From Areca catechu (Eukaryota > Streptophyta > Magnoliopsida > Arecales > Arecaceae): a stretch of 64,000 nucleotides of DNA. The position numbers were made by a program, and so were the translations under genes. Position 1 is the stretch's first letter. Every line of letters starts with the position of its first letter. Positions 22,800 through 35,775 of the stretch are shown in pieces. The stretch lies in contig CM038044.1 of NCBI GenBank assembly GCA_021397845.1, positions 81,911,942-81,975,941 of the forward strand, written 5' to 3'. The notes under the pieces are model-generated. The model saw nothing but the letters and a program-made list of their open reading frames with translations. It was not told where the DNA came from and did no database searches.

Positions 22800-24485
22800 C
22801 CCAACTATAGCTCATCAAGTCTCTTGGCAAGAAGTTTAAAAAAAGAAGATAAACTCTTAAAATTAAAGCCCAAATAAAATCCAAAGAAGGGCTTCTAATC
22901 ATGGTCTAGCTTCATCACCAATCCTAGAGGATACGCTTAGCCAGACATGATTAAAATAAAACTTTAAAAAATAAAATAAAATAAAATAAAATGATATAAA
23001 ATTTATTATACTACTCATAGAAATATAAATTACAGGATTTAAATGCAAAAATAAAAACTACCCTAATTACAGGAATTTAAATAGTATAAAATAAATTGCA
23101 AGAATTTAATCTATCTTAGTGCTGAAATTAAAAATTGCAAGGAAAGAATTTAAAATAAGAAAACTAATTTTCTATTCCTAATCAAATCTGATTATAAAAT
23201 ATTTAACTTCTAAGACATTAACAGGGCTAGGAGTTAAAATAAAAATAAAAATAAAATAACTAAAACTCTCTATGAAAAGAAAAGATGGGAAGGAGAAAGG
23301 GGAAGAGAAAAGAGGTGACGGGCTTCTGAAGGGTGGAATAACTCCCAGAAAAAAGATTTTTTCAATTCCCCACATAGGTCTCATGTTTAAAGGCCAAAGG
23401 AATGCATCCAGTCTGTGGGAAATCATCGTTTGACTCTCCTCTCAATTTCTTTCGGTTCCCAAGCATCACTCCCATAACTAATTCAACCACTGCGATGTTA
23501 TCCCGTATCCACTCGCACTTCTTCGGTGTTATCCCTCGATCCTCCTACAATTTCGGACATCCAAATTCCAAACCTTCCGAAAAGTTTTTGGACCAACAGT
23601 GGTGCTGCAACATCTTCGTGAACAGGGAGGCGACATCACCATGGAGAGGGCCAAACTTTGATGGAGAGCTCGGATGGAGGAAACAGACACAGGCGTCATG
23701 CAAACTGGTGGGAGGAAGAAGACGACCGTGATGAATCCTATGGGAAGATGGTAGTGAACGGGGGATGGGTGGCTTGGTCTGAAGGAGGAGGAACCATGGC
23801 TGAGACTGGTGATGGTAAATCAGAGTGGAGGCGGCAATCTAGTTGGAGAAGAAGAATAACGCCTGAGACGGAGGAGACGGTGAATGGCTTGGTCTTGGGA
23901 TTTTCTGGTAGCTTGGACGAAAGTGACTCCGATTAAGGGTTTTCCGGTGAGTTCTCGGCTTCGAGGATGATATACCGAACAATGCAAGCGGTGCACGATG
24001 GCTAAAATTTTCTGGCAACTTGGGTGGATGTGATGAGGAAGATGAAAGGTGAATGGGAGTTTTTTTGGCTTCCAATGTCTTCTCTGACCGGCGAGGAGGT
24101 TCCCGGCGGTGTGGAAAGAAGATCCAGCAGCTTCCCCGGTGATAACTAAGCTTGTTTTGGCCTGTGGTCCATGGATCTGTTCCATGGACCGGCTATGATG
24201 GAGGATATGGATCAATCGGGCACCCTGTGAACCCAGCAGTCGGTCCACCATGGATCGGCTGCTCTAATATTCGTGCAACTTCTTCGTAACGACTTCAAAT
24301 TAAAATTTCAGGCCCGTCTGAACTCCAAATTGAGTGCCATTCACACTGTTGAACTCTAAAAATCATGCTCTTCACATTGACAGGGTTATTTCATTAAAAA
24401 ACTATATAAAAATATTAATTCTAATTAAATAAAGTAAAATTAATTATTATTTAATGCACTATGGTTAATATTTATGCACTTATCA
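22800..24485 (-). repeat. Athila-like LTR fragment, second subfamily
   Basis: The right end, with TATTTATGCACTTATCA at 24469-24485, is a minus-strand LTR start TGATAAGTGCATAAA. The stretch with GGTCCATGG and ATGGACCGG at 24150-24260, then CTGTTGAACTCTAAAAAT, parallels the LTRs at 5274-7126 and 7127-7745. The left end is cut at the Sirevirus LTR. A simple AAAATAAAAT run lies at 22965-22995. The open frames at 23402-24251 fall in a purine-biased segment and look like artefacts, as in the sister LTR. Confidence 0.6.
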
Positions 24486-26294
24486 CCAAACTTTTTAAAA
24501 AGAGAGTTCCTCGAGAAAGAAACTAATGCCTCTAAAGTTAAACTTGAAGAAGTTTGATAGGTAGAAGAATTGACACAATCAACTAAACCAATTCAATCAA
24601 ATTCGAAGCCTATTATAGAGGCAACTATAAGGAGATCCGATAGAGTACCATGTCAACTAGATAGATACTATAATTTCTTAGTCTAGGATAATGATCCTGT
24701 TAAACATGATGAAAATAGTGAGTTCCGATCACCTACATGGATGTGATGCAGAGTTCCAACTCTAAAAATAGCATGATGCCATGAAATTTGAAAGAGTCCA
24801 TGAAAATTAATAATGTATGGACACTCATTAACCCACATAAATGGATTAAACCCATAGGGTGTAAATGAATTTTTAAAAAGAAAAGGAGAGTAGGTGGGAT
24901 GGTGGAGACCTATAAAGCCCATCTGGTTGCTAAGGTTTATCGTCTATATTATGATATTGACTATGATAAGATATTTTCACCTATAGCAATACTCAAGTCC
25001 ATTCAGATTATGCTTGCGAAAGCTAAGCATCTTGATTTTAAGATCTAGCAAATGGATGTCAGAACCACTTTCCTAAATGAAAAGTTAAAAGAGGAGGTGT
25101 ATATGATACAACCTTAAGGATTTATATCTACAGATGAATCAAAGGTATGCAAGCTTCAAAGATCTATTTATGAAATGAAGCAAGTATCTTGGAGTTGGAA
25201 CATGCATTTTGATAAGGTGATTAGAATGTATGACTTCATTAACAATAAAGAAAAGTCTTGCATATACAAATAGGCTAATAGTTTAGTAATTATATTTCTT
25301 ATTTTGTATATAGATGACATTCTCTAAATCATAAATGACATTCTTATAATGCAAGGAGTAAAGGTTTGGCTATCATCCCAATTTTTCATGAAGGACATGG
25401 GAGAAGCAACCTACATCTTGGGATGAAGATCTATAGAGATAGATCTAAAAGATTGCTAGGGCTATCCCAATTGATGTACATTGATACTATGATAAAATGG
25501 TTCAGCATGGTAGGTTCCAAGAAAGACTATCTTTCGATAACCATGAAATTACTCTCTAAAAAGGATTATCTGATAACTCCTCGAGAGAGAGCATATAAAT
25601 AGGATTCCATATGCCTTGATAATGGGATTCGTTATATATGTCATAATATGTACGTGGCCAGATGTGGTATAGTCACTAGGAGTAGTGAGTAGATACCAAT
25701 CTGATCTAGGTGAGAATTATTGGAAGGTTGTAAAAACTATCCTTAAGTATTTGAAAAAAACTAAGGACTAATGATTAGTTTATGGAGATTCTGACTTCAA
25801 ACTAGTTGATTATACTGACTCAAGTTTTCAATCAAATTGAGATGATAACAAAAGTATGTTGGTTATGATTTTACTCTTAACGAAGTTGTTGTTTGTTGAA
25901 AATGTTCCAAGTAGCACACTATAACTGATTTTGTATATGAGGTGGAGTACATTACGGTATCTGATACTGCAAAGGAAGGTATGGTTACAAAAGTTCATTA
26001 CTGAGCTTAGAGTGGCACCCTCCATTCATGGTCTAGTTATTCTCATTATGATAGCTCGAAGCCATTGCTCAAGCAAAGGAACCAAAAGCACATCAGTGGA
26101 CCAAGCACGTCTATGTCACTACCACCTTATCTGAGAGATTATGGAACGAGATGATATTGACCTGCAAAAGATCGATGGAAAGGAGAACCTGGCCGACCAA
26201 TTTACTAAAGTCCTTAGAATCAAAGAGTTTGATGATCACAAGTGGAAGATGGGTATATGATATTATACTGATTGGCTTTAGTCCAAGTAGGAGT
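24486..26294 (+). pseudogene. Decayed Copia pol (RT and RNase H)
   Basis: Pieces in shifting frames match the Copia pol order. They are NFLKREFLEKETNASKVKLEE before RT, IRRSDRVPCQLDRY, a KARLVAKGY-like stretch (about 24915), an MDV-like catalytic region (about 25050), a decayed TAFLN and EVYM block, a TRPDIAY-like block (about 25640), the second RNase H block, KFITELRVAPSIHG (about 25990) and KIDGKENLADQFTKVL (about 26170). Stops and indels are numerous, so this is the oldest-looking pol here. Gag, protease and integrase are missing; the piece starts at the edge of the Athila-like LTR. Lineage within Copia is not resolved, but it is not the Sirevirus type. Confidence 0.75.
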
Positions 26295-28918
26295 TGTTAG
26301 AAAAAGTATCCTAAAGCCAATCGTCTAGATTGTAAATGTTGAGCTATTTTATAAATGTATATGAATTATAAAAAAAATAAATAATATTTTTGGAAGCTTA
26401 ACACTATTTTCCATCTTCCCGTGAACTCTAATGTATTAAAGTCCTTATAATTATATTGATTCGATAAAGGAGGATTTATCAAGTGGTTCTTAAATCGATT
26501 CGTGATCAAATGATATATTATTACCTAGGACAACAATGTCTATCAAGAATTGGTTGTTGTGTGCCATATAGGTTGGTTGTCCTCTTAACCAAGGGTGTGG
26601 AGATACTAGTATGGCATGCAAGTAAATATAGGAGTATATCTCACTAAATAGTGACCACTATTGAGTACTTTGTTGTCAAGAGTATCTCATAAAAAGAGTA
26701 TGCATATAAGTTTCCCTCCGACCTGAGACTATCATGGTAACTTGCCAAGCAATTCACTGTACTTTAGTACTAAACTACTTGGATTCTATCTAGTGATGAA
26801 AGGTTTCTAGGTGTGTCAAGACTTGTTAAGTCGATGTTTAGTCAAGAAAGGATTGACCACTCCAAGTTGCTAGAGTAAATGCTTGACAATATTTCAATTT
26901 AGCAAAATCTAAGCCTAGAGAATCCTATAATGAGTCACAAGATTTAGTAGGTTGAGACACATTCTGATGCACTAATTAATAGTTGGCAATCGACTCTAAA
27001 GTCATCCCGAGCATTAAATTAAAGGGATGAATTATACGGTAACTATAGCTTGGGTTCTTGAATGTTGTTTTGCCATCATTCAACCTATCCGAACATCGAG
27101 CACCATTGCTAGATGGTCATATCGATTAGTTCAGGAAATCGTTCTTGAGCTACTAGATTAGAATTCGAACCTACGAGGTCACATATAATAGAAGTTTTTG
27201 ATTGATCATGATGGCTATCAAAATTATGAATATGATTAACAATTTATCCTATACAAAAGTTATAAATAAATAAATAAATAAATATTAATTGATATTTAGA
27301 GAATTAGTTAGTAATTAGATTACTAATTGGGTCAATTTAATTGAATAAAAAGATTTGGTCAAATCTAATTGAATTTGGTTTAATTAATTTTCACCCGATT
27401 ATGTTATTCGATGACCTAATCCTAAAGAATCTTGATCTTGATTTAATTTAAATTTAGAATTTATTAATTTTTTGATTAATTAAGTTTAATAGGAGCCTAA
27501 TTAAATTAGGTTCAAACTATTTAATTGGTCAAATCAAACTAAATTGAGATTTGAATTATGTTTGACCAAGTCAAACTATTAACATTTTTTTCTTATACCA
27601 CTTATTTCTCCATGCCCAAATGATTTTTTGCATGTACATTCTCCACACCAAAATGTCATGAGCACCTTCCTTCTTATCCATTCTGAATGCGATTAAGCCA
27701 AGATAATTTTTAAAAGGAGTTTTAATATAGTTATGAATCTAGTTTGACCAAGTCAAAACTGGATCTTGCGCCTCCTTATTTTTCCATGAACTTTTGATTT
27801 TTGGTAGGAAGATTTCTTCATGCAAAATGTGTTTTGATCCCCTCTCTCAATCTATTTTGGGTTAAATAAAATTAAATTTTTTTTAAAATTGATTTGAATT
27901 TAAATTAGATGATTTTTATTAGGAATCAAACTCCTAGTTCTAGTAAAACTCTATTCTTTAGTCCTATCCCAATCCTTTTCTCCATACCTATTTGAATGGG
28001 TTTTTGTTAGGATTATGTGATAAGTAAGAGAGGCTTTTACTATGAGAAACCAAGAAAAAATCATGAAAAAAAAATAGGGAGTGGGCTTAAATGCAAGTTA
28101 TGCATGGGGACTTCCATCTTGGCGCTAGGGAGAAGAGAAACAAGAGAAAGAAAGGAAGAAAAAGAAAATAAAGAAAATAAGTTTTAGTTTTATTTTTCTT
28201 TTATGAATTGATCCTCCTCATCCTCCATCTCCTCATCTTTCTAGAAGACTCAAAGAAAATTTAAAGAAAGGATTTTAGATAAGCCATCCATAGCCTTCAC
28301 ATAAAGTAGCACTCTAGGAAAGGTGATTTCTCGGGCCTTCATGTGGACTTTTCATAGAGGTCGGACACCTAGCACAGCTACGAGGCAATGTCCAGACCTT
28401 CTACCATGTTCCATCAGTAGCAGGTTCATCAACCCATGATGAAGTATGGAATTCTATCCTATTTATATTTTGTAGATTAGATTTATAATATGTATCAGTT
28501 AGATTGATGCATATTGATTTTAATTTTAGTATCTATACTCTGTTCATATCCTGTCTTATCCTGTAGGGTCAGTTTTTAGAATTATTCTAATGCTTGATTT
28601 GGTGACTAGAATTGTTTTAATCTAATGCTGATTTTAATTTCAGTATCTATACTCTATTCATATCCTATCTTGATCTTGTATGGTTAGTTTTTAGAATTAT
28701 TCTAATGCATGATTTGATGATTAGAATTGTTTTAATCTAATTTGCTTCTGCTGGTTTAAAAAAATTTATGCATGGAACCCTACCCTTGTTTTCCAACAAA
28801 TACATGGACACATAACATATATGGATAAATTGTCCAATTATAATTATTAAATATAATTTTATGTGCTAAAAATAAAATATATATTAGCCAGATTGGCTTT
28901 TAGGGTATATATCTAATA
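26295..28918 (+). repeat. Copia 3' LTR, about 2.6 kb
   Basis: The start TGTTAGAAAAAGTATCC is followed by TAAAGCCAATC. The end carries the complementary GATTGGCTTTTAGGG and then ATATATCTAATA, so the termini form a long imperfect inverted repeat. A polypurine-like AAGTAGGAG precedes it. The pentamer GGAGT occurs on both sides (26290-26294 and 28919-28923). An imperfect duplication, TATCTATACTCTGTTCATATC and its variant, lies at 28540 and 28640. I see no gene in it. The length is at the high end for a Copia LTR, so a nested insertion inside is possible. Confidence 0.65.
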
Positions 28919-29592
28919 GGAGTAGTGTAGCAAGTAAGTAGATTCAATCTACTTGATTTATTTTCCGATTTATGATATGTTTATGATATGATCCTATATG
29001 CATGCTAGATTAGATTTTATATTCCACTACTAATTAGTTAAATTAAAAATTTTGAAATCTATGCATGCTGCCCTAGATATCGTCTAACGATTCCTTCAAA
29101 ATGAAGACTAACCTAAGACTTCCTAGGAGGCTGGGATTAGGCCTTGAGTGTCTTCTTCTATCGATTCTACAAGGAAGCGATGCCCTTTTGTACTAGCCTA
29201 GATAGTTAAGATTAAAACCTTAATTCAGCCAAGATCCTCAAATTCTGACACATGGTCCATACCTAGCCAAGTAATGCCATGCCACTTCGAAGTTGCCACT
29301 AGCTGATTAACTCTTGATGCCAGGATCTGCATGAGTCATTAAAAGTTTGTAGCTGTTAGGCCACATGGTGCCACCTGATCGATTGAGGAGATCAAAGAAA
29401 TTGTCAACCATCTAGGGAGTTATTATGTACCTTTTTGAGCATTATGCTAATAGTCATCTCTCCCCCATGATCAAGATGATAAAGTAGTTGGCGATGATTT
29501 TCAATGAACTAATAAATGCTTGGATGGCATGAAGATCCAATTGACCCCCGAGGCTGAAGAGGTAACTACTCTTTTCATCCAGAAAAGATAAA
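28919..29592 (+). mobile_element. Tat element remnant, 3' region, left part
   Basis: This non-coding stretch is AT-rich up to about 29050 and more balanced after that. It ends at the chromovirus LTR (29593). Its continuation at 35776 leads within 45 bp into a polypurine tract and LTR, so the two parts look like one Tat 3' end split by insertion. Protein content is not clear. The first 150 bp could instead be part of the preceding Copia sequence. Confidence 0.4.
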
Positions 29593-31188
29593 TGATGCAG
29601 GATGACTCTAAGATTGCTAAATATACAGGAAAAAATAGTAAACTAATTATTTTTTTGATTTTTAAAATTTAGGTTTGTAGGCTAAATTTTCAAAATAAAA
29701 TAAGAACTAGCAGGATATTCGGCAATGCAAAGAATCATCGTATCGCAAAATAACTCATTAAAGATAATGAATGACAGGACCCAAGAATTGAGAAATTCCT
29801 GGCTTAAGATAGTTATCTTCAATCAAATCAGAAACTAAGAGTGGGGAGGGTTTCGTACCAGTCAAAGATTGTAAATTGAGTAATTAAAGAGATCACTCAC
29901 GCTCTGATTGGAGCCTGGATAAAGAAGCCTTGGTTCCCTTGAACCTGGTGGCTGATCTGGGCGGTCCTAGAGACGAGGAAAGCCTCCTCAGGGGAGGTGA
30001 AACACCTCAGGGATCTGGCAAGCATCAGAGGTCAATCAAAATAATAAATAAATAAAGGAATAGAAACTAGGGTTTTGAGGGAATCGAGATTAGGGTTTGA
30101 AGCTGGCGGCCAGGAAAGAAGGGGTTCCTTCACTTGGATGGTAGCAAGGGCTTCTTCTCCTTAGGCATAGCAGATGGGAACTTGGGCGTGGAAGTAGGGG
30201 TTGGCTAGGGCATACAAGAATATCCACCAAACACAAGAACAACACCAACACAAGAACACAAAGTAACTTAACCAAAATTTCAACAAGAGTTTATTTCATA
30301 TGGTAAAAGTGTGTACAAGAGGGGGAGGGGTGGGGTAATTATAGAGTTCCTATGCCCTCTCCTAACTAGGGTTACACTTAGGTTAAGAATAAGCTCTCCT
30401 TAAAGTATTACGAGTCTTCTCCTAGTTAGGTTACAAGTCCTTCCCCTAGTTAGGTTAGAATTACAAGTCTTAAAATAATTAGGAAAATAAATCCCAACTA
30501 GGTTAGGAACTTGACCTAGTCTTTTCCTTTTCCCTTCATGATTTGACTTAGTCAACATATGAGGACGCCTACTCTTGCTTTGAATGGTGTGTGGGCTTCA
30601 AGGGGGCAGCAATGGGCCGGCCAAGGGACTTGGGGTGCATGGGCTTTGGGCCTCTTGATATCTATGGTGCCCTGGATGGAATATTCCAAGAATAAAATGG
30701 CATCTTGGTTCTTATGGACCTAGGCCTTGAATCTTCTTTGGGCTGGGGCATAGATGGATCTCTGGAATCAAGTGAGCCTTATTATGGGAATATTTTTTGG
30801 CATCTGGAGGGATTCTGGATATCTGAAAAACATCTGGAGGGCTTCTGGGCATCATGCAGGATCTTAGACCCTGGGATGGTATACAAAGTCCAATTAGCTG
30901 AAGTGGGATCTTCTGGCTCCTGGATGAGGCCTGGTGGAACTTCATAGTAGGGTATCCTCTTCTCTTGTACAAAATTGAACTCTTACTGGACTAATAACTG
31001 AAGTACAGAACTTAATATACTGACTAGGGTTGAGGATTGAGACAAATCAACTGATCTCAACTTATTACAGGACTCAATCTTAATTGATTACAAAATTATG
31101 ACACATGACTAAGGTTCTAAAATTTAAACCCTAATCAATAAATCATATGAGATAAAGTGATCTGTGTTTGATCCTGGTGTCCCCACCA
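29593..31188 (-). repeat. 3' LTR of an internally deleted chromovirus, 1596 bp
   Basis: The plus-strand edges are TGATG and CCCCACCA; read on the minus strand the LTR starts TGGTGGGGACACCAGG. Its partner at 34180-35775 has exactly the same length. By eye the first 220 bp of the two differ at about 20 positions, so the insertion is not recent. The element is flanked by ATAAA (29588-29592) and ACAAA (35776-35780), a target duplication with one change. Confidence 0.85.
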
Positions 31189-31811
31189 ATTCTCCCGGGA
31201 TGGGAGGAACTCGACCCCATCGAGTAAGGATCAATTTGGCTCAAGGAGGGTCTGGGTTGAGGCACTATAGTCCACACCAACATTCCACAAATCCTCAGAT
31301 TCTGGCCGATCTTACCACCGGACCAAATATCGTTGACAGTTTCTATTCTGGGTACTAGTAGCTTGATCATCCAGAGTTCTCTCAGTCTTTTCCTTACCAA
31401 AAGGCCAAATTGTATGTGGTCGCTCAGGGGTGGGTTCACTCACAATGAAAGGGAGTGGCTCAAGGGGCTTGCTGAGTATCACTGCTGGCTCCCTAGACTC
31501 TATAAGATCTGAGATGATGAAGGTGGAGCTAATACCTAAATCAGGTATATCTCAAGCACATAGGCATTGGGTCCATTACTCTTCATTATTTTGGATGGGC
31601 CAGCTTCGCGAGCAGAAAACTCATTTATCATCATGTATTCCTTTGCATAAAATTCTTTATCTTTCTTTTGGAAATTAGCCAAGTTGTTATTTAGTTCATT
31701 ACTTATGTTTAGCTTTTGACTAATTTCCAAATGCAAGTACTGTGCAGTGGCTAGTGTAGGTGTAGACAAATGGGTTAGGACTGTGAATTTTATTGGACTC
31801 AAAACTAACAC
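31189..31811 (-). pseudogene. Chromovirus pol 3' end with decayed chromodomain
   Basis: Minus-strand pieces read KEFYAKEYMMINE, then PNAYVLEIY (31536-31811), then stretches resembling the chromodomain (QRYLVRW, about 31330) and its tail. The sister copy at 63385-64000 has the same order with DSVMIKLRPERFPLG, NVYVLELP and a complete chromodomain, which makes the homology clear. A chromodomain would steer integration to particular chromatin. Frameshifts and stops abolish the frame. The plus-strand frames at 31164 and 31430 are shadows. Confidence 0.65.
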
Positions 31812-34164
31812 CTAATAGACTCAACTAGGCTTCCCTATCGAAGGAAATTTATTGGACTCTCTTGGGCCTAAACCTATCATACTATAGACTCTCTAGGTTT
31901 GACCCTAGTATGGCATGCACATGAGAATTTACTATGGACTCCTACTAGGTGCTATAGGGTTTTCCAGAAGTAAAATGCAAACATGACGTGCTTAATGAAT
32001 GAATGCAACATGCAAACTCTTAAAAAATGTAAACTAATTGCAAAAAAAATAAAAGAAGTTTCAGGAAAGGGTAGAAATAAGAGGTGGGTTCAGGGTTAAT
32101 CTAGCAGTATAAGAAATAAGAAGATGACCCAGGGTTAATCAGAAAGAGTAGAATACTAGAAGGGGTTTCAGGGATGAGTCCTAGACTAATGAGATTGATC
32201 TTATGGGTTTGAGGTAGTCTTACAGGGTCTGCATGATAGAAGAATGGGTCATTAATTTCAAGAAAAAGATCAATTTGAGGCAATGGAGTAACTTCATCTT
32301 AAGGGTACTGATTTAAAGAGATCAAGTTCTTAATAAACTCTTATGGCTCATGAAATTCAGGACTAGGCTATACAATTGGGTCATCTTCTAAACTTTCCTC
32401 AGGTGGTGCTCTAGTAATTAAATCTGGGTTCCCTTCCTCTAACTGCTCTCTCATTATTGCTTGGGTGTGATCTGGGCCATCTAACTCTGGGTCGACTACT
32501 ATGTGAGTATAGTCAGGGTCAACTGATTCTAGGATGGCTTCTACCTGGGTATCTATTAATTCAACTAACTCTAATTCTTCTATGGAGAACTCCTTTCTTC
32601 CTCCTCATACTATTCCACTAAGCTTCGGTCAGCCTCATATATCTCCTCTTTAATATCATTCTAGTGAATCAATGGGATGGTAAGAGGGGGTTGACTAATG
32701 GAAAATTAACTAATACTAGGCTCAAATCTAGGGGTATTAATCCTATAGGGTTCGGATAGACTAAGGGATAACGGGTTATTATTGGGTTCATATCTTGGGA
32801 CTATGGGTTCCTAGGGATTATAGGGTAAGGGTTCAGCTCTTTGGGTCTTGCCTAGGGTTCCTAATTGATCTCCTACTTGGTCAAAACTATGGATTGCTTG
32901 ATTACTTGATTGGATAAGTTGGTCAAGCTTATGGTTCACTTGGGTATTGGATTGGTTAATCTGGGTGGTTAATTGGGCAACCATCTATTCATTCATGGTT
33001 CTTATGAGAGCTTCGAGACTGGACTCTATGGTTGAACTAAGTTGGGGTTTGGACTTCTGGTATTGGGTTCCTAGTCTAGTGGTCATACATTCAATCAAAC
33101 AATTAAGATGAGATGATGCAACCAAGCATGCAAAAAGAAAAAGGTTAGTACAATCTAGGGTTTCTTAGACCTAGAGCCAAAACTGAATGGGTCAGCTCAA
33201 CTTACACCAAACCCAGCAACTAATCCTTCCACTGGCCAGGTAGAGAGTGGGAGTGTGGGAGGCCCTCCCTGCTTTCGTAGGGACCTAATTAAAAACCATA
33301 ACACCACTTAGGTCGTTCGACTCTAGACCCTCAACCTTAAACACCAGATTTCAGCAATAGCCACAAGATTAAATGCATTAGTTGGCCCACACAATTCGGA
33401 CCCGACCTGTTGGTGTCACATAGCTCTCTAGAGAAAATTAGGTCTAATTAATTTTAATTAAGGTTTGGGTCAGAATGTTGGTGGTTGTTTTGGGCCCAGG
33501 ACAGGTGGTGAAATCCTGCCCTGATCTGAGATAGTGAAAGTGCCCTTAAGATTAGGTTAATCAAATGATGCACATTCAATGAGTCCTAATGCAAACTAAA
33601 ACAATCAAAAAAATAAAATATTTTTGTGTATTTTATGATGTGGCAATTTATGTTTAAGTTGATTAGGTTAGCAATCAAATTAGGCTTGGGATTGGGGTGT
33701 GTGGAAGTTGGTTAGGTTTGGTCAAGTAAGTGCAGAAATTCAGGAAATTAGGATTTCAAAATATACAGGATTTGACATAGTTGTCGATGCAAAAAAAAAA
33801 AAAAAAAATCTTACAATATAGGATGGATGGTGGAGATGACCTCTACCAGATTTTATGCAAATTTAAAATCAGATGATGGTGAAAATCTTAGGGTTTTTAG
33901 ACTGATGCAGAAATCTCAAGTTTTTAGTTAGAGTTTGTAATGTGCTGAATTTTAGTAAATTATGTTTTCTATAAAATTAATTAAAAATTATGATAAAACA
34001 TAGGACAGGACATAGAACACTTCATTAAATTTTCACAGAAAAATAAAATTCCTAGGGGGTCAAAATAAGATGAAAAACAGATACCTAATGCAGTGGACAG
34101 GATGCAGAAAATTCAGAAATTAGGTTTTTGTGAATCTAAAGTAGATGAATGCTATCCTAAACCC
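31812..34164 (-). mobile_element. Residual gag-protease segment and leader of the deleted chromovirus
   Basis: Gag begins at 33086 on the minus strand (MTTRLGTQYQ), matching the start at 14963. It continues with helical, glutamine-rich sequence to about 32700. At about 32690-32560 there is an acidic segment like the pre-protease part of the other element (EEIYEADRSLVE against DEEVYEARIELIDE). The gag core, zinc knuckle, most of protease, RT, RNase H and integrase are missing, a deletion of several kilobases. 33090-34164 is leader with no gene; a poly-A run lies at 33792-33808. Confidence 0.6.
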
Positions 34165-34176
34165 GCTCTGATACCA
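34165..34176 (-). promoter_or_regulatory. Primer-binding site, initiator tRNA-Met type
   Basis: The minus strand reads TGGTATCAGAGC three bases inside the 5' LTR edge at 34180. It fixes the orientation of the element as minus. Confidence 0.9.
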
Positions 34177-34179
34177 AAC

Positions 34180-35775
34180 TGATGTGTGATGACTCTAAGA
34201 TTACTAAATATGCAGAAAAAAATAGTAAACTAATATTTTTTTATGATTTTTATAATTTAGGTTTGTAGGCTAAATTTCCAAAATAAAACAAGAACTAGCA
34301 AGATATTCAGCAATGCAAAGAATCATCGTATCACAAAATAACTCATTCAAGATAATGAAAGACAGGACCTGAGAATTGAAAAATTTCTGGCTTAGGATAG
34401 TTATCTTCAATCAAATCAAAAACTAAGAGTATGGAGGGTTTCGTACCAGTCAGAGATTGTAAATTCAGTAATTGAAGAGATCACTCATGCTCTTATTGGA
34501 GCCTGGATGAAGAAGCCTTGGTTCTGTTGAATTTGATGGCTGATCTGGGTGGTCCCAGAGGCAAGGAAAGCCTCCGCAGGAAAGGTGAAACACCTCGGGG
34601 ATTCTGCAAGCATTAGAGGTCAATCAAAATAGCAAATAAATAAAGGAAAAGAAACTAGGGTTTTGAGGGAATCAGGATTAGGGTTGAAGCTGGTGGCTGG
34701 GGAATAAGGGGTTCCTTCACTTGGATGGCAGCAAGTGCTTCTTCTCCTTGGGCGTAGTTGATGGGAACTTGGGCATGGAAGCAGGGGTCAGCTAGGGCAC
34801 ACAAGAATATCCACCAAATACAAGAACACCAACATCAACACAAGAACACAAAGCAACTTAACCAAAACTTTAGCAAGAGTTTATTTCATAAGGTAGAAGT
34901 GACTACAAGAGGGAGACGGGTGCAGTATTTATAGAGTTCCTATGCCCTCTCCTAAGTAGGGTTATACTTAGGTTAAGAATAACCTCTCCTTAAAGTATTA
35001 CAAGTCTTCTCCTAGTTGGGTTACAAGTCCTCCTAGCTAGGTTAGAATTACAAGTCTTAAAACAATTAGGAAAACAAATCCCAACTAGGTTAGGAACTTG
35101 ACCTAGTCTTCTCCTTTTCCCTTCATGATTTGATTTGGTCAACATGTGAGGATGCCTACTCTTGCTTTGAATGGCATGTGGGCTTCAGGGGGGTAGCAAT
35201 GGGCCAGCCAAGGGACTTGGGGTGCATTGGCTTTGGGCCTCCTGATATCTAGGGCACCCTAGATGGAATATTCCTGGAATAAAATGGCATCTTGGTTCTT
35301 ATGGACTTGGGCCTTGAATCTTCTTTGGGCTGGGGCACAGATGGATCTCTGGAATCAAGTGAGGCCCTGTTTTATGAGTATTCTCTGGCATCTAGAGGGA
35401 ATCTGGGCATCCAGAAAACATCTGGAGGGCTTCGGGCATCATGTAGGATCTTTGGCCCTAGGATTGTATACAAAGTATAATTGGCTGAAATGGGGTCTTC
35501 TGGCTCCTGGATGAGGCCTGGTGGAACTCCACAGTAGGGTATCCTCTTCTCTTGTACAAAATTGAACTCTTACTGGACTCATAACTGAAGTACAGGACTC
35601 AGTATACTGACTAGGGTTGAGGATTGAGACAAATCAACTAACCTCAACTTATCACAGGACTCAATCTTAATTGATTACAAAATTGTGACACATGACTAAG
35701 GTTCTAAAATTAAAACCCTAATCAATAAACCATATGGGATCCAGTGATCTGTGTCTGATCCTGGTGTCCCCACCA
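34180..35775 (-). repeat. 5' LTR of the internally deleted chromovirus, 1596 bp
   Basis: It is the partner of 29593-31188, with identical length and the same termini. The TATA box is better kept here (minus-strand CTATAAATAC, about 34925-34940) than in the 3' LTR, where it reads CTATAATTAC. The GC-rich frames at 35263-35514 are shadows and have counterparts in the other LTR at 30705-30947. Confidence 0.85.

Noticed and set aside
23402..24251. Several frames of 78-143 residues on both strands
   Set aside because: Composition artefacts of a purine-biased LTR segment; no conserved motif.
30705..31439. Frames of 80-98 residues with W- and G-rich sequence
   Set aside because: They lie in the LTR and chromodomain remnant and recur in the sister LTR (35263) as shadows of the same repeat.
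33792..33808. Poly-A run as a sign of a retroposed mRNA or SINE
   Set aside because: It lies within the leader of an LTR element, with no flanking duplication or internal promoter boxes.
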